From positions 1 to 11,934 of the forward strand of contig JAGWRJ010000328.1 in the NCBI GenBank assembly GCA_028869725.1: DNA of 11,934 nt, written 5' to 3'. The stretch's first letter is position 1, and each line of letters begins with the position of its first letter. Both the position numbers and the translations under genes were made by a program. This document shows, piece by piece, positions 1-6,681 of this stretch. Source of the DNA: Alphaproteobacteria bacterium (GTDB taxonomy: Bacteria; Pseudomonadota; Alphaproteobacteria; Micropepsales; Micropepsaceae). Below the pieces are notes generated by a model. It saw only the letters and a program-made list of their open reading frames with translations, was not told the origin of the DNA and made no database searches.

Positions 1-1
1 G

Positions 2-862
2 ATCGCGCTGTCGCGGTTTACCGGCACCATGGCCATCACCGGTTCGGCCCTGACCGGCATCGCCTGGCTCTATGTTGCCTTGATGCCGGCCGGTGTCCTT
101 CTGGCCATCGCCTTGGTGCCCTCAGGCGATGCGCCCACTCACCGGCTGGCGACGCTGCGGGAGCTTTGGGTATCGCTGCGCACCAATCGGCCGTTGTGGT
201 GCTATTGCGGCATCATCGGTGCCTGGGGTTTGGGTCAGGGCGCATATCTGTCAGTAGCCTTGATCTTCATCTCCGATTACATGCACATGGCAGCGGCGTT
301 TCCGCTGATGATGATCACTTTCTTCATTACGCAGGCGCTGACCATGCCGCCCTGGTATCGCGCTGTGGCCAAATTCGGTAAGCATCGAGTATGGGCGTTC
401 AGCATGCTGGTCGATGTACTGACACGCCCCCTGATCTTGCTGGTACCGTTCCTGGGTGGCCTGCCCGCACTTCTCGGCTTTACGGCGCTCGGCGCAATGC
501 TCAATGCGCCGGCCTATATCTGCCCCTACTCCGTGCTCGGCGATGTGGTCGACTATGATCTGATGCGCACGCGGGTAAACAAGGCCGGAAATATCTTTGC
601 CTTCAACACGCTTCTGATCAAGGTGAGCATGGCGGTCGGAGCCGGCTCGGCCTTCGCCGCGCTCGATTTCTTCCACTACCATGTCGGCGGCCACAACACC
701 CCGACGGCGCAGCTTGGGCTGCTGCTGTGCTACCTCGTTTATCCGGCCCTGATCTATTTTGCTGCGGTGGCCTTTGCCTGGAGCTTTCCCATCACTGCAC
801 GACGGCATCGGGCCATTCTGGCGCGCATTTCCCGGTCCGCCGATTCGGCAAATCCGGCTTGA
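2..862 (+). CDS. GPH/MFS-type symporter, 3' part (5' end outside window)
   Basis: The reading frame is open from base 2, so the ATG at 29 is probably internal and the gene starts upstream of the window. About 286 residues remain. The product is a polytopic inner-membrane protein with a run of hydrophobic segments broken by short polar loops. The segment GDVVDYDLMRTRVNKAGNIF, coded at about 539-601, resembles the conserved cytoplasmic loop of the glycoside-pentoside-hexuronide:cation symporter family (MelB-like, within the MFS). Members of that family move sugars or other small solutes with H+ or Na+. Here the neighbours are peptide and amide hydrolases, so the cargo could be a hydrolysis product rather than a sugar; this is inference. 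The stop is 21 bases before the operator-like palindrome of the next transcription unit. Its own promoter is not visible. Family assignment is fairly secure; substrate is unknown. Confidence 0.85.
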   Translation: MALSRFTGTMAITGSALTGIAWLYVALMPAGVLLAIALVPSGDAPTHRLATLRELWVSLRTNRPLWCYCGIIGAWGLGQGAYLSVALIFISDYMHMAAAFPLMMITFFITQALTMPPWYRAVAKFGKHRVWAFSMLVDVLTRPLILLVPFLGGLPALLGFTALGAMLNAPAYICPYSVLGDVVDYDLMRTRVNKAGNIFAFNTLLIKVSMAVGAGSAFAALDFFHYHVGGHNTPTAQLGLLLCYLVYPALIYFAAVAFAWSFPITARRHRAILARISRSADSANPA

Positions 863-865
863 CCC

Positions 866-881
866 GCCCTGCAATCAGGGC
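866..881 (+). terminator. small hairpin after the symporter gene, weak terminator candidate
   Basis: GCCCTG (866-871) and CAGGGC (876-881) form a perfect 6-bp stem around the tetraloop CAAT, starting four bases after the symporter stop codon. No T-run follows; an AT-rich palindrome begins three bases later. It could weaken read-through into the aminotransferase operon, but it is short and lacks a U-tract. Confidence 0.35.
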
Positions 882-883
882 CA

Positions 884-902
884 ATATATACATCGTTTAT
901 AT
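884..902 (+). promoter_or_regulatory. operator-like palindrome upstream of the aminotransferase operon (site A)
   Basis: ATATATACA-T-CGTTTATAT. The right arm matches the perfect copy at 10698-10716 completely and the left arm matches at 7 of 9 positions. A -10-like hexamer TATAGA (900-905) overlaps the right edge of the palindrome. Transcription starting near 912 would give a leader of about 34 bases before the ATG at 946. No good -35 lies 17 bases upstream. A TetR-family repressor is encoded two genes downstream and is the natural candidate to bind here, which would make the operon autoregulated; that link is inference. Confidence 0.65.
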
Positions 903-933
903 AGACCACTGGAACGCGCACTATTGGCGCGCC

Positions 934-938
934 GGAGA
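934..938 (+). promoter_or_regulatory. ribosome binding site fixing the aminotransferase start
   Basis: GGAGA lies seven bases before the ATG at 946. It supports that start over in-frame upstream starts such as 727, which would put about 70 residues inside the symporter gene and across the operator/promoter region. Confidence 0.6.
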
Positions 939-945
939 CCCGCGC

Positions 946-2268
946 ATGTACCCCGACCCTCAGTCGCAATCGGCCGCGCTCTACGAGCGGGCTCTTAAGG
1001 TTCTTCCTGGCGGGAATTCCCGCCATACCGTCTTTTTCCCGCCCTATCCGATCTACGCGGTGCGGGCGAAAGGTGCCCGCATCTGGGACGCTGACGGGGT
1101 AGAGCGACTGGATTTCATCGCCAATTACTCGGCCCTGATCCACGGTCATAACCACCCCGAAATCGTCGCAGCCATTCAGCGCCAAGCCGAGCAGCTGACC
1201 GCGATCTCTTTGCCCACCCGCGAGGAAATAGCGCTCGCCGAAATCATCACCAGCCGCATCCCGGCGGTCGAACAGGTGCGTTTCTGCAACTCCGGCACTG
1301 AGGCCGTAATGATGGCCCTGCGGGCGGCGCGCGCCTACACCGGCCGTCCCAAGATTGCCAAAATCGAAGGCGCCTATCATGGCAGCAGCGAGACCGCCTC
1401 GGTCAGCGTTGCGCCCTCGCCCGAAGCTTGGGGCCACCCGGAGGCGCCGGCCAGTGTCGCCCCGCCAGGCACCGGCCCCGGCACCGCAGCCGACACCGTG
1501 GTGCTGCCAATGAACCAGGTCGAAGCCTGCCGAAAGCTCATTCGTCAGCACGGTCCCGAACTGGCCGGCGTGCTGATCGACCCGCTGGTCAAAAATCTCG
1601 GCTACAAGCCCGCCACCCGCGAATTCGTTTCGATGCTGCGCGAGGAAACCCGAAAGGTCGGCGCCCTTCTCATCTTTGACGAGGTTTACAGTCTACGCCT
1701 CGGCTTTCACGGCGGACAGGGCGCGCTCGGCGTAGCGCCAGATCTGACCGCCCTCGGCAAGATCATCGGTGGCGGACTTCCGGTCGGTGCCGTCGGCGGC
1801 CGCCGCGATATCATGACCACCCTCTTTGATCCTCGCAAAGGCTCTCCCAAACTCGGCCATGGCGGCACCTTCAATGCCAATCCGCTGACCATGGCGGCCG
1901 GGCGTGTCTCCATGGAGCTTCTCGATGAGGCCAGCTTTGAGCGTCTCTCGGCCCTCGGCGAACGGCTGCGCCAGGGATTGCGCGAAGCCCTCAAGATCGC
2001 CAAGGTCCCCGGCACCGTCGGCGGGGCGACCTCAATGGTATGTCTGTTTCACTCCGATGCGCCGATCGAAACCTATCGCGATGTCGTGAGCACAATGCGT
2101 GGCAATGTGCAGGCCCAGGCCCGTGCCGGTCAATTCTTCCGTCACATGCTGAACAATGGCGTGCTGATCGGCGCTCCGGGCTTTTTCGTGCTCTCGACCC
2201 CGCTCACCGAGGCTGATATCGATGATGTTCTTGAAAAGGCCCTGGCGGGGCTGAGGGCAATGAGCTGA
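946..2268 (+). CDS. class III PLP-dependent aminotransferase (GSA-aminomutase-like; possible beta-amino-acid aminotransferase)
   Basis: A 440-residue fold-type I PLP enzyme. Visible motifs are NSGTEA (115-120, phosphate contact), YHG (144-146, ring stacking), FDEV with D245 (pyridine nitrogen), LGKIIGGG with the Schiff-base lysine K272, and GGTFNANP with T308. Length and motifs fit the group containing HemL and the beta-phenylalanine aminotransferases of Variovorax and Mesorhizobium. PGGNSR (21-26) recalls the PGANSR segment of the Variovorax enzyme, whose arginine binds substrate carboxylate, and DEV-YSLRL recalls its DEVMTSRL. From memory, a second C-terminal substrate arginine of that enzyme appears replaced near GAPGFFVLS. 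A haem-synthesis role is unlikely given the context. The stop overlaps the next start (TGATG), so translation is probably coupled to the P1 peptidase. The likely reaction is transamination of an amino acid released by the neighbouring hydrolases; the exact substrate is unknown. Confidence 0.88.
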   Translation: MYPDPQSQSAALYERALKVLPGGNSRHTVFFPPYPIYAVRAKGARIWDADGVERLDFIANYSALIHGHNHPEIVAAIQRQAEQLTAISLPTREEIALAEIITSRIPAVEQVRFCNSGTEAVMMALRAARAYTGRPKIAKIEGAYHGSSETASVSVAPSPEAWGHPEAPASVAPPGTGPGTAADTVVLPMNQVEACRKLIRQHGPELAGVLIDPLVKNLGYKPATREFVSMLREETRKVGALLIFDEVYSLRLGFHGGQGALGVAPDLTALGKIIGGGLPVGAVGGRRDIMTTLFDPRKGSPKLGHGGTFNANPLTMAAGRVSMELLDEASFERLSALGERLRQGLREALKIAKVPGTVGGATSMVCLFHSDAPIETYRDVVSTMRGNVQAQARAGQFFRHMLNNGVLIGAPGFFVLSTPLTEADIDDVLEKALAGLRAMS

Positions 2269-3407
2269 TGGACCAGAGCCCGCACCATCACACGCCTTCG
2301 GGCAAGCTCCGTGCCCGCGGCGCGGGAATTCCCTTTACCGGCACCCCGGGCACTTGGAACGCCATCACCGACGTTGCAGGCGTCGAGGTCGGCTACTGCA
2401 CGCTGATCAAGGGCGAAGGTCCCTTGATTGTGGGCGAAGGTCCGGTCCGCACCGGCGTGACCGCGATCTTTGCCCATGGCCGTAGCAATCCCAATGCCGC
2501 TGCTTTTGCCGGACATTTTAGCATGAGCGGAAATGGCGAGATGACGGGCATGGCCTTTGTCGAAGAGCGCGGCCGCTTCGATGGACCCATCACCATCACT
2601 AATACCCATTCCTGCGGGCTTGCGCGCGATGTTACGGCACAATGGCTGTACGCCCAGCTGGCGGTGAGCTCCAAACAGGACCAACCCTTCTGGCTGCCGG
2701 TTTCCGCCGAGACCTATGACGGGGCGCTCAGCGACATCAACGGCCATCACATCAAGGCCGAGCACGTTCTGGCCGCCTTTGACGACGCCCGTTCCGGGCC
2801 CATCGAGGAAGGCAGCGTCGGTGGTGGAACAGGCATGCGCTGCTACGAATTCAAAGGCGGCTCCGGCACCGCATCGCGGCGGGTACGCTATGCGGACCGG
2901 GATTGGTGTGTCGGCGCCTTTGTGCAAAGCAATTTCGGCAAACGCCATCTGCTGCATATCGCCGGGATCCCGATCGGTACGGAGATCCCGATTACTGCCC
3001 CTCTGGTGCCGGACGCCGAAAACGGCTCCATCATCGTCATCGTCGCCACCGATGCGCCGATGTTGCCGCACCAGCTCAAGCGCATCGCTCGCCGTGCGGC
3101 CTATGGAATCGCGCGGTCGGGTGGCATTGCCTCGAATGAATCCGGCGATCTTTTTCTGGCCTTTTCGACCGCCAACCGTGCCGAAGTCGAGCAGCATGGA
3201 GGTCTGATATCCGTAGAGAGCCTGGCGGAAGAAGCGATGAGCCGGTTCTACGAAGCAACTATCGAGGCAGTCGACGAAGCCATCCTCAACAGCCTCTTTG
3301 CCAACGAGACCATGGTCGGCCGCGACGGCCGTGTCGTTCCCCATATCCCGATTGCCCGCGTGCAATCCATTCTCAAGCGTCATGGACGTTTGCTCGAGAC
3401 ACGCTAG
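2268..3407 (+). CDS. P1-family N-terminal-nucleophile aminopeptidase (DmpA/BapA-like)
   Basis: A 379-residue protein, close to the length of DmpA of Ochrobactrum. This family is made as one chain that cuts itself before a serine (threonine in NylC); the new N-terminal residue is then the nucleophile. Here the junction is ENGSIIVIVATDAP, which predicts an alpha chain 1-253 and a beta chain starting at S254. S292 and D294 in ESGD sit at the spacing of Ser288 and Glu290 of BapA, with Asp in place of Glu. GSVGGGTGM and the FKGGSGTASRR stretch are also typical. Family members release N-terminal residues from peptides, including D-residues, beta-residues and beta-alanyl dipeptides. No signal peptide is seen (MDQSPHHHTP start), so the enzyme is probably cytoplasmic, unlike BapA with its leader. 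The ATG overlaps the aminotransferase stop by one base, placing both in one operon. Substrate preference is not readable from sequence. Confidence 0.92.
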   Translation: MDQSPHHHTPSGKLRARGAGIPFTGTPGTWNAITDVAGVEVGYCTLIKGEGPLIVGEGPVRTGVTAIFAHGRSNPNAAAFAGHFSMSGNGEMTGMAFVEERGRFDGPITITNTHSCGLARDVTAQWLYAQLAVSSKQDQPFWLPVSAETYDGALSDINGHHIKAEHVLAAFDDARSGPIEEGSVGGGTGMRCYEFKGGSGTASRRVRYADRDWCVGAFVQSNFGKRHLLHIAGIPIGTEIPITAPLVPDAENGSIIVIVATDAPMLPHQLKRIARRAAYGIARSGGIASNESGDLFLAFSTANRAEVEQHGGLISVESLAEEAMSRFYEATIEAVDEAILNSLFANETMVGRDGRVVPHIPIARVQSILKRHGRLLETR

Positions 3408-3466
3408 TCCGATGCTTGCCAAGACCGGTAGCACGGTTTAGAGCCTGCCAGGGGAGCACCATCGGA
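3408..3466 (+). repeat. 7-bp inverted repeat in the gap before the TetR gene
   Basis: TCCGATG (3408-3414) directly follows the peptidase stop, and its exact complement CATCGGA (3460-3466) overlaps the GGAGGGG ribosome binding site (3464-3470) of the regulator gene. Pairing in mRNA could partly cover that site. The repeat is short and the 45-base loop is long, so this may be chance. No copy of the AT-rich palindrome and no clear promoter is seen in this 69-base gap. Confidence 0.3.
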
Positions 3467-3476
3467 GGGGCTAAAC

Positions 3477-4133
3477 ATGCCAACGGCACGGGCCCGTAGC
3501 AGGAAAGCCAGGCCATACCACAAGGGCAATGTCGCCGAGGACCTGATGGAAGCGGCGAGCAAGTTGCTCAAAGCTGGGCCAGTAGAAGATATTTCCGTAC
3601 GGCGACTGACCCGGGAGGTCGGCGTCACTCCGGCCAATTTCTATAACCACTTTGCCAGCCTAAACGACCTTCTCCTGAACATCGCCGCCGAAGGCTTCGA
3701 GCGTCGCAACGCCCAAGCGGAACGCATCGTGGCGCGCGCGCGCGGTCGGCGCACTGCCCTTCTCGAGGTCGCAGTGATGTACGCGGATTTCGCGCTCGAT
3801 AATCGCGAGCTGTTCCGGATCATGTATGGCCAAATCCCGAATGCACTGTCCAATGAACGCTTCCGCAAGGCGACCGACGGAGGAATGAGCATCGCCTCGC
3901 GCCTGATTTATGGCAACAATCGCCACGACGTCGACAATCCCTCGCTGTCGCACCGGCAGAACATTCTGGCCTATGCGGCCGCAGCTCTGGTCTCCGGTCT
4001 GTGCCGCAATCTGGTCGAGGATCTCTATGAGTTCCGCTCGGGAAAGCGCTCGGAAATCCGCAGCTTCGTCAGGGACGCCGTCGGCGCCTTTATCGACGGT
4101 ACGGCGGCGGGAATGTTTGAAAACGAAAAATGA
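3477..4133 (+). CDS. TetR/AcrR-family transcriptional regulator, probable regulator of this locus
   Basis: A 218-residue protein with a basic N-terminal arm (ARARSRKAR, 4-12) and a TetR-type helix-turn-helix at about 39-59 (ISVRRLTREVGVTPANFYNHF). The C-terminal ligand-binding part includes YADFALDNRELFRIMY (102-117), like the WHG-type domain of many TetR regulators, whose ligands vary. GGAGGGG (3464-3470) lies six bases before the ATG. The gene follows the peptidase on the same strand after 69 bases, with no palindrome in between, so it is probably co-transcribed from site A and would repress its own synthesis. It is the only regulator in the window and is thus the best candidate to bind the four palindromes. 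Effector unknown; a substrate-derived compound is plausible. A strong hairpin follows the stop. Confidence 0.9.
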   Translation: MPTARARSRKARPYHKGNVAEDLMEAASKLLKAGPVEDISVRRLTREVGVTPANFYNHFASLNDLLLNIAAEGFERRNAQAERIVARARGRRTALLEVAVMYADFALDNRELFRIMYGQIPNALSNERFRKATDGGMSIASRLIYGNNRHDVDNPSLSHRQNILAYAAAALVSGLCRNLVEDLYEFRSGKRSEIRSFVRDAVGAFIDGTAAGMFENEK

Positions 4134-4135
4134 GC

Positions 4136-4156
4136 GGGGGCGCCAACGGCGCCCCC
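4136..4156. terminator. bidirectional hairpin terminator between convergent TetR and receptor genes
   Basis: GGGGGCGCC (4136-4144), loop AAC and GGCGCCCCC (4148-4156) form a perfect 9-bp GC stem in the 33-base gap between convergent stop codons. Read on the minus strand it is followed by GCTCATTTTTCGTTTTC, a T-rich stretch that makes it a good factor-independent terminator for the receptor transcript. On the plus strand no T-run follows, so it ends the regulator transcript less surely. Confidence 0.8.
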
Positions 4157-4166
4157 ATTGACGTCA

Positions 4167-6530
4167 TCAGAAATTGATCTCGAAACGCAGGCCGTAAGTT
4201 CGGCCATAATTCACATTGGCTCCGCCATTGGCGTACTGGAACTGCCAGATCACATCATTGAAGGCGTTGTTTAGGTAAGCCACGATGCGCTTGTTGCCAA
4301 AGCTCATTCCGACATCAACGTCCAGATCGTTAAAGTCGCTGTAGGGCGTTGTGTTCAGCGCGTAGGTTGGTGGCTGCGACGGCACCAGCCAGCCACCATA
4401 TTCCAGCCGCCAATTGACATCGGCAAGAAGCTTGGTTCCGTCGTCGAGCGGATAGGCCATATGGCTATTCAGGTTGACGGTCCAATTGCGGGTGAGCGGG
4501 ATATTCTGTCCAACAATCGACGTGCCTTCGGTTACGCCCTCAGTGTATTTGGCATCCAGCCAGCCGACGCTGACACCAAAGTTCCACCAGTCGGTGGCCT
4601 GGTATTGGGACGAAAGTTCCAAGCCATAGGTCCGAGCTTTGCCGACATTCTTCAGATAATAGAGAAAGAGGAAGGCCGGCTCTGAGGTGTCGGTTTCGGG
4701 CTCCACCAGATTGTTCTGAAGCATGTAGAAGAAGTCGCCGTCGAGGAACAGGCGGCCGCCCAGCCATTTGGTCTTGGCACCCACTTCATAGTTGGAATCG
4801 GTCTCCGGCCGGTAGGAGAGATAGGCGGGCGTGGAGGTCCCCAAATTGAAGCCGCCGGAGCGGAAGCCAGTTGAGTAGAGAGCATAGAGGTTTACATTCT
4901 GGTTGAGCAGGTACTGCACCGTAACGCTTGGCGAGATGTGCACGAACACAGGCGACTGGTGAGACTGGAAGGGATAGAAGATCTGTGAGAACAGCGGGCC
5001 TAAATAGGCCGCAGCGGTGGCCGATGAGGCCAGAGACGGCAGCGCGCCTTGGCCGTAATTGAGTTCCTTGGTGTCCTGGCTCCAGCGCAGCGTGCCGATG
5101 ACGCTCAGAGCATCATTGACGTTGTAGGTGACGCTGCCAAACGCCGACAGCGAACGGGTATCGATGTAGCTGCCCGGCGTTCCGAATGCATTGACCGCGG
5201 TCTGCACACCTATATTGGGTACATAATAAGGAAAGCTGCCGCCCGCGGGAACGCCGGGAAGGCCCGCGCAGCCGCCGTCATACGGATACAGGTAAGCCGA
5301 GCACAACAGGTTCATATAGGTGAACCCTGGCGCAAAGGTCTGGTTGAGAAGGTTGAAGTCGACGCTTCCGGGGAATTCCCGGACGAACCCGAAATGCTCG
5401 TTGAAATAGTCGACGCCGCCGATCCAGCTGATCGTCTGATGCGCCGGTGAACGCCACAACAGGTTGACGTAATAGTTGTTCAGGCTTTCCTTGCGGATCT
5501 GCGCAGTTTGCTGGATGGCCGGGCCGGAGGTTGGATCGAACGGCGTCTGATCATTGTCTTCGATCAGATTGAGATGATAGTTGCGATAGGAAGTCTGCAG
5601 TTCGAACGAGCCGAGCCAGCTGCGGGTATCGTAGTTGATGTCCTGAGAGAGGTAGAATTGCTGCCAGTGCTCGGTGTTAGGCGTATTGCGCCGAATGGTC
5701 GACAGGGTTTCGGGTTGTGATATCGGAAAGCCGCAGCATTTGAACGGGTTGGCAATGCCGTTTGGCGCCAACGTCGTGCGCGAGGGGCCGCGGCTGTCCT
5801 CGAGCTCGGCCTCCCAGTTGACCGTTAGATTAGGGGTGACTTCCCACAGCGCGCCAACGCGACCGCCACGGTCGGAATTCTGGTCGATATAGCGGTTCAG
5901 TGTCGGATTGTAGAGCTGGCCTTCGTTCTGGTTGAACCACCAACCGGTGGCGCGCACGGCGAAGCGATCGGTGAGCGGGATATTGATCGCACCCTGCAGT
6001 TCGCTGCGGTCATAGCGGCCATAGCTGGCAATCCCGTAGCCACCGAAATGGTCCAAAGTGGGGGTCGCGTAGACAACATTTACGACACCACCTACCGCAT
6101 CGCGACCGTAAAGCCCAGACTGCGGCCCTCTCAGCACTTCGATGCGCGAGACATCGACCAGATTGCCAAGGTTGGTCCGCTCGCCACCATCATAAATGCC
6201 ATTACGGAAAAAGCCGAAATTGGGCTCGGCGTTTATGTCCACTTGGCGGATGCCGCGAATATTGATGTAGGTTTCGAAATTTTCAGGGTCATTGGGCAGC
6301 ACCACGTTCGGAATCATCTGTACCACAGACTTCATGTTGGTGATGCCGAGGTTCTTGAGCTGATCGCCGGTTACTGCGCTGACAGAAGCCGGAACGCTGA
6401 ACAGAGTATCGGGGCGACGCTCTGCGGTGACAACCACCTCTTCGATCGGCGTTGCCGCCTGGGCACGAGCAAAGGCAAAAAGCGGTAACGCGGCGGTTAT
6501 CAGAAGTCCCAGTTTGCGTGTACGTGTCAT
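4167..6530 (-). CDS. TonB-dependent outer-membrane receptor
   Basis: A 787-residue protein. Residues 1-25 form a signal peptide (basic start, hydrophobic core, ARAQA before the cut). EEVVVTAERR (30-39) is the TonB-box region. A plug domain runs to about residue 155 and includes RIEVLRGPQSGLYGRDAVGG (129-148). The rest is a 22-strand-type barrel ending in the typical terminal phenylalanine (EINF). Such receptors use TonB/ExbBD energy to import siderophores, cobalamin, glycans, peptides and other large solutes. No siderophore gene is nearby, and the gene shares an operator with peptidase genes, so an oligopeptide or related amide is the inferred cargo. Cysteines C265-C266 and C410/C421 lie in probable outer loops. 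AAGGGGG precedes the ATG by six bases. Two tandem palindromes lie upstream and a strong terminator downstream, so it is probably a single-gene transcript. Confidence 0.93.
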   Translation of the reverse strand: MTRTRKLGLLITAALPLFAFARAQAATPIEEVVVTAERRPDTLFSVPASVSAVTGDQLKNLGITNMKSVVQMIPNVVLPNDPENFETYINIRGIRQVDINAEPNFGFFRNGIYDGGERTNLGNLVDVSRIEVLRGPQSGLYGRDAVGGVVNVVYATPTLDHFGGYGIASYGRYDRSELQGAINIPLTDRFAVRATGWWFNQNEGQLYNPTLNRYIDQNSDRGGRVGALWEVTPNLTVNWEAELEDSRGPSRTTLAPNGIANPFKCCGFPISQPETLSTIRRNTPNTEHWQQFYLSQDINYDTRSWLGSFELQTSYRNYHLNLIEDNDQTPFDPTSGPAIQQTAQIRKESLNNYYVNLLWRSPAHQTISWIGGVDYFNEHFGFVREFPGSVDFNLLNQTFAPGFTYMNLLCSAYLYPYDGGCAGLPGVPAGGSFPYYVPNIGVQTAVNAFGTPGSYIDTRSLSAFGSVTYNVNDALSVIGTLRWSQDTKELNYGQGALPSLASSATAAAYLGPLFSQIFYPFQSHQSPVFVHISPSVTVQYLLNQNVNLYALYSTGFRSGGFNLGTSTPAYLSYRPETDSNYEVGAKTKWLGGRLFLDGDFFYMLQNNLVEPETDTSEPAFLFLYYLKNVGKARTYGLELSSQYQATDWWNFGVSVGWLDAKYTEGVTEGTSIVGQNIPLTRNWTVNLNSHMAYPLDDGTKLLADVNWRLEYGGWLVPSQPPTYALNTTPYSDFNDLDVDVGMSFGNKRIVAYLNNAFNDVIWQFQYANGGANVNYGRTYGLRFEINF

Positions 6531-6563
6531 TCAGATCCCCCTTTGGCCAAACTACGACCCACC

Positions 6564-6582
6564 ATATAAACGACGTTCACAT
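6564..6582 (-). promoter_or_regulatory. operator-like palindrome, proximal site of the receptor promoter (site B1)
   Basis: ATATAAACG-A-CGTTCACAT on the plus strand. The left arm and centre are identical to the perfect copy at 10698-10716; the right arm differs at two positions. On the minus strand the -10-like hexamer TATGGT (6566 to 6561) overlaps its downstream edge at the same phase as in the other promoters. Transcription starting near 6554 would give a 24-base leader containing the receptor's ribosome binding site. Confidence 0.65.
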
Positions 6583-6594
6583 TTTTGACGCATT

Positions 6595-6613
6595 ATGTCA
6601 ACAACGTTCATAT
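6595..6613 (-). promoter_or_regulatory. degenerate second operator-like copy of the receptor promoter (site B2)
   Basis: ATGTCAACA-A-CGTTCATAT. The right arm matches the consensus at 8 of 9 positions and the left arm at 6 of 9. Its centre is 31 bases from that of B1, about three helical turns, so two dimers could bind on the same face. A minus-strand TTGACA (6601 to 6596) lies inside it, though not at the usual distance from the -10-like element of B1. As a single site it is weaker than the others. Confidence 0.5.
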
Positions 6614-6619
6614 ACCTCC

Positions 6620-6666
6620 CCCCAAGCCCCGTCCTGCGGCACCCCTGACATGCACGGGGCCTGGGG
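6620..6666 (-). terminator. long imperfect hairpin downstream of the amidase gene
   Basis: Minus-strand RNA from 6666 to 6620 can pair CCCCAGGCCCCGT with ACGGGGCTTGGGG: 13 pairs, one of them G-U, around a 21-base loop. It begins 16 bases after the amidase stop and ends before the receptor operators. No U-run follows, so it may be a Rho-dependent stop, a 3'-end-protecting structure or a partial barrier to read-through into the receptor gene. Confidence 0.45.
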
Positions 6667-6681
6667 CAGCGACATCGCGGC

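Noticed and set aside
737..750. CGTTTAT half-site inside the symporter gene
   Set aside because: Only one arm is present and it is in coding sequence; similar single arms occur elsewhere, for example near 6229.
727..945. Long N-terminal extension of the aminotransferase frame back to 727
   Set aside because: It overlaps the symporter gene and crosses the palindrome; the ATG at 946 has a ribosome binding site and gives the normal family length.
946..2268. Assignment as hemL (haem synthesis)
   Set aside because: Motifs are shared by the whole subgroup; context and PGGNSR/DEVYSLRL features point to an amino-acid aminotransferase.
2268..3407. Assignment as NylC itself
   Set aside because: The nucleophile is Ser and the surrounding sequence fits DmpA/BapA; NylC uses Thr.
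2142..3434. 430-codon open frame on the minus strand
   Set aside because: Antisense to the P1 peptidase with no recognisable motif; a by-product of GC-rich codon bias.
4159..4166. TGACGTCA palindrome between the convergent genes as a regulatory site
   Set aside because: It is an isolated 8-bp palindrome next to a stop codon and not repeated at promoters; probably chance.
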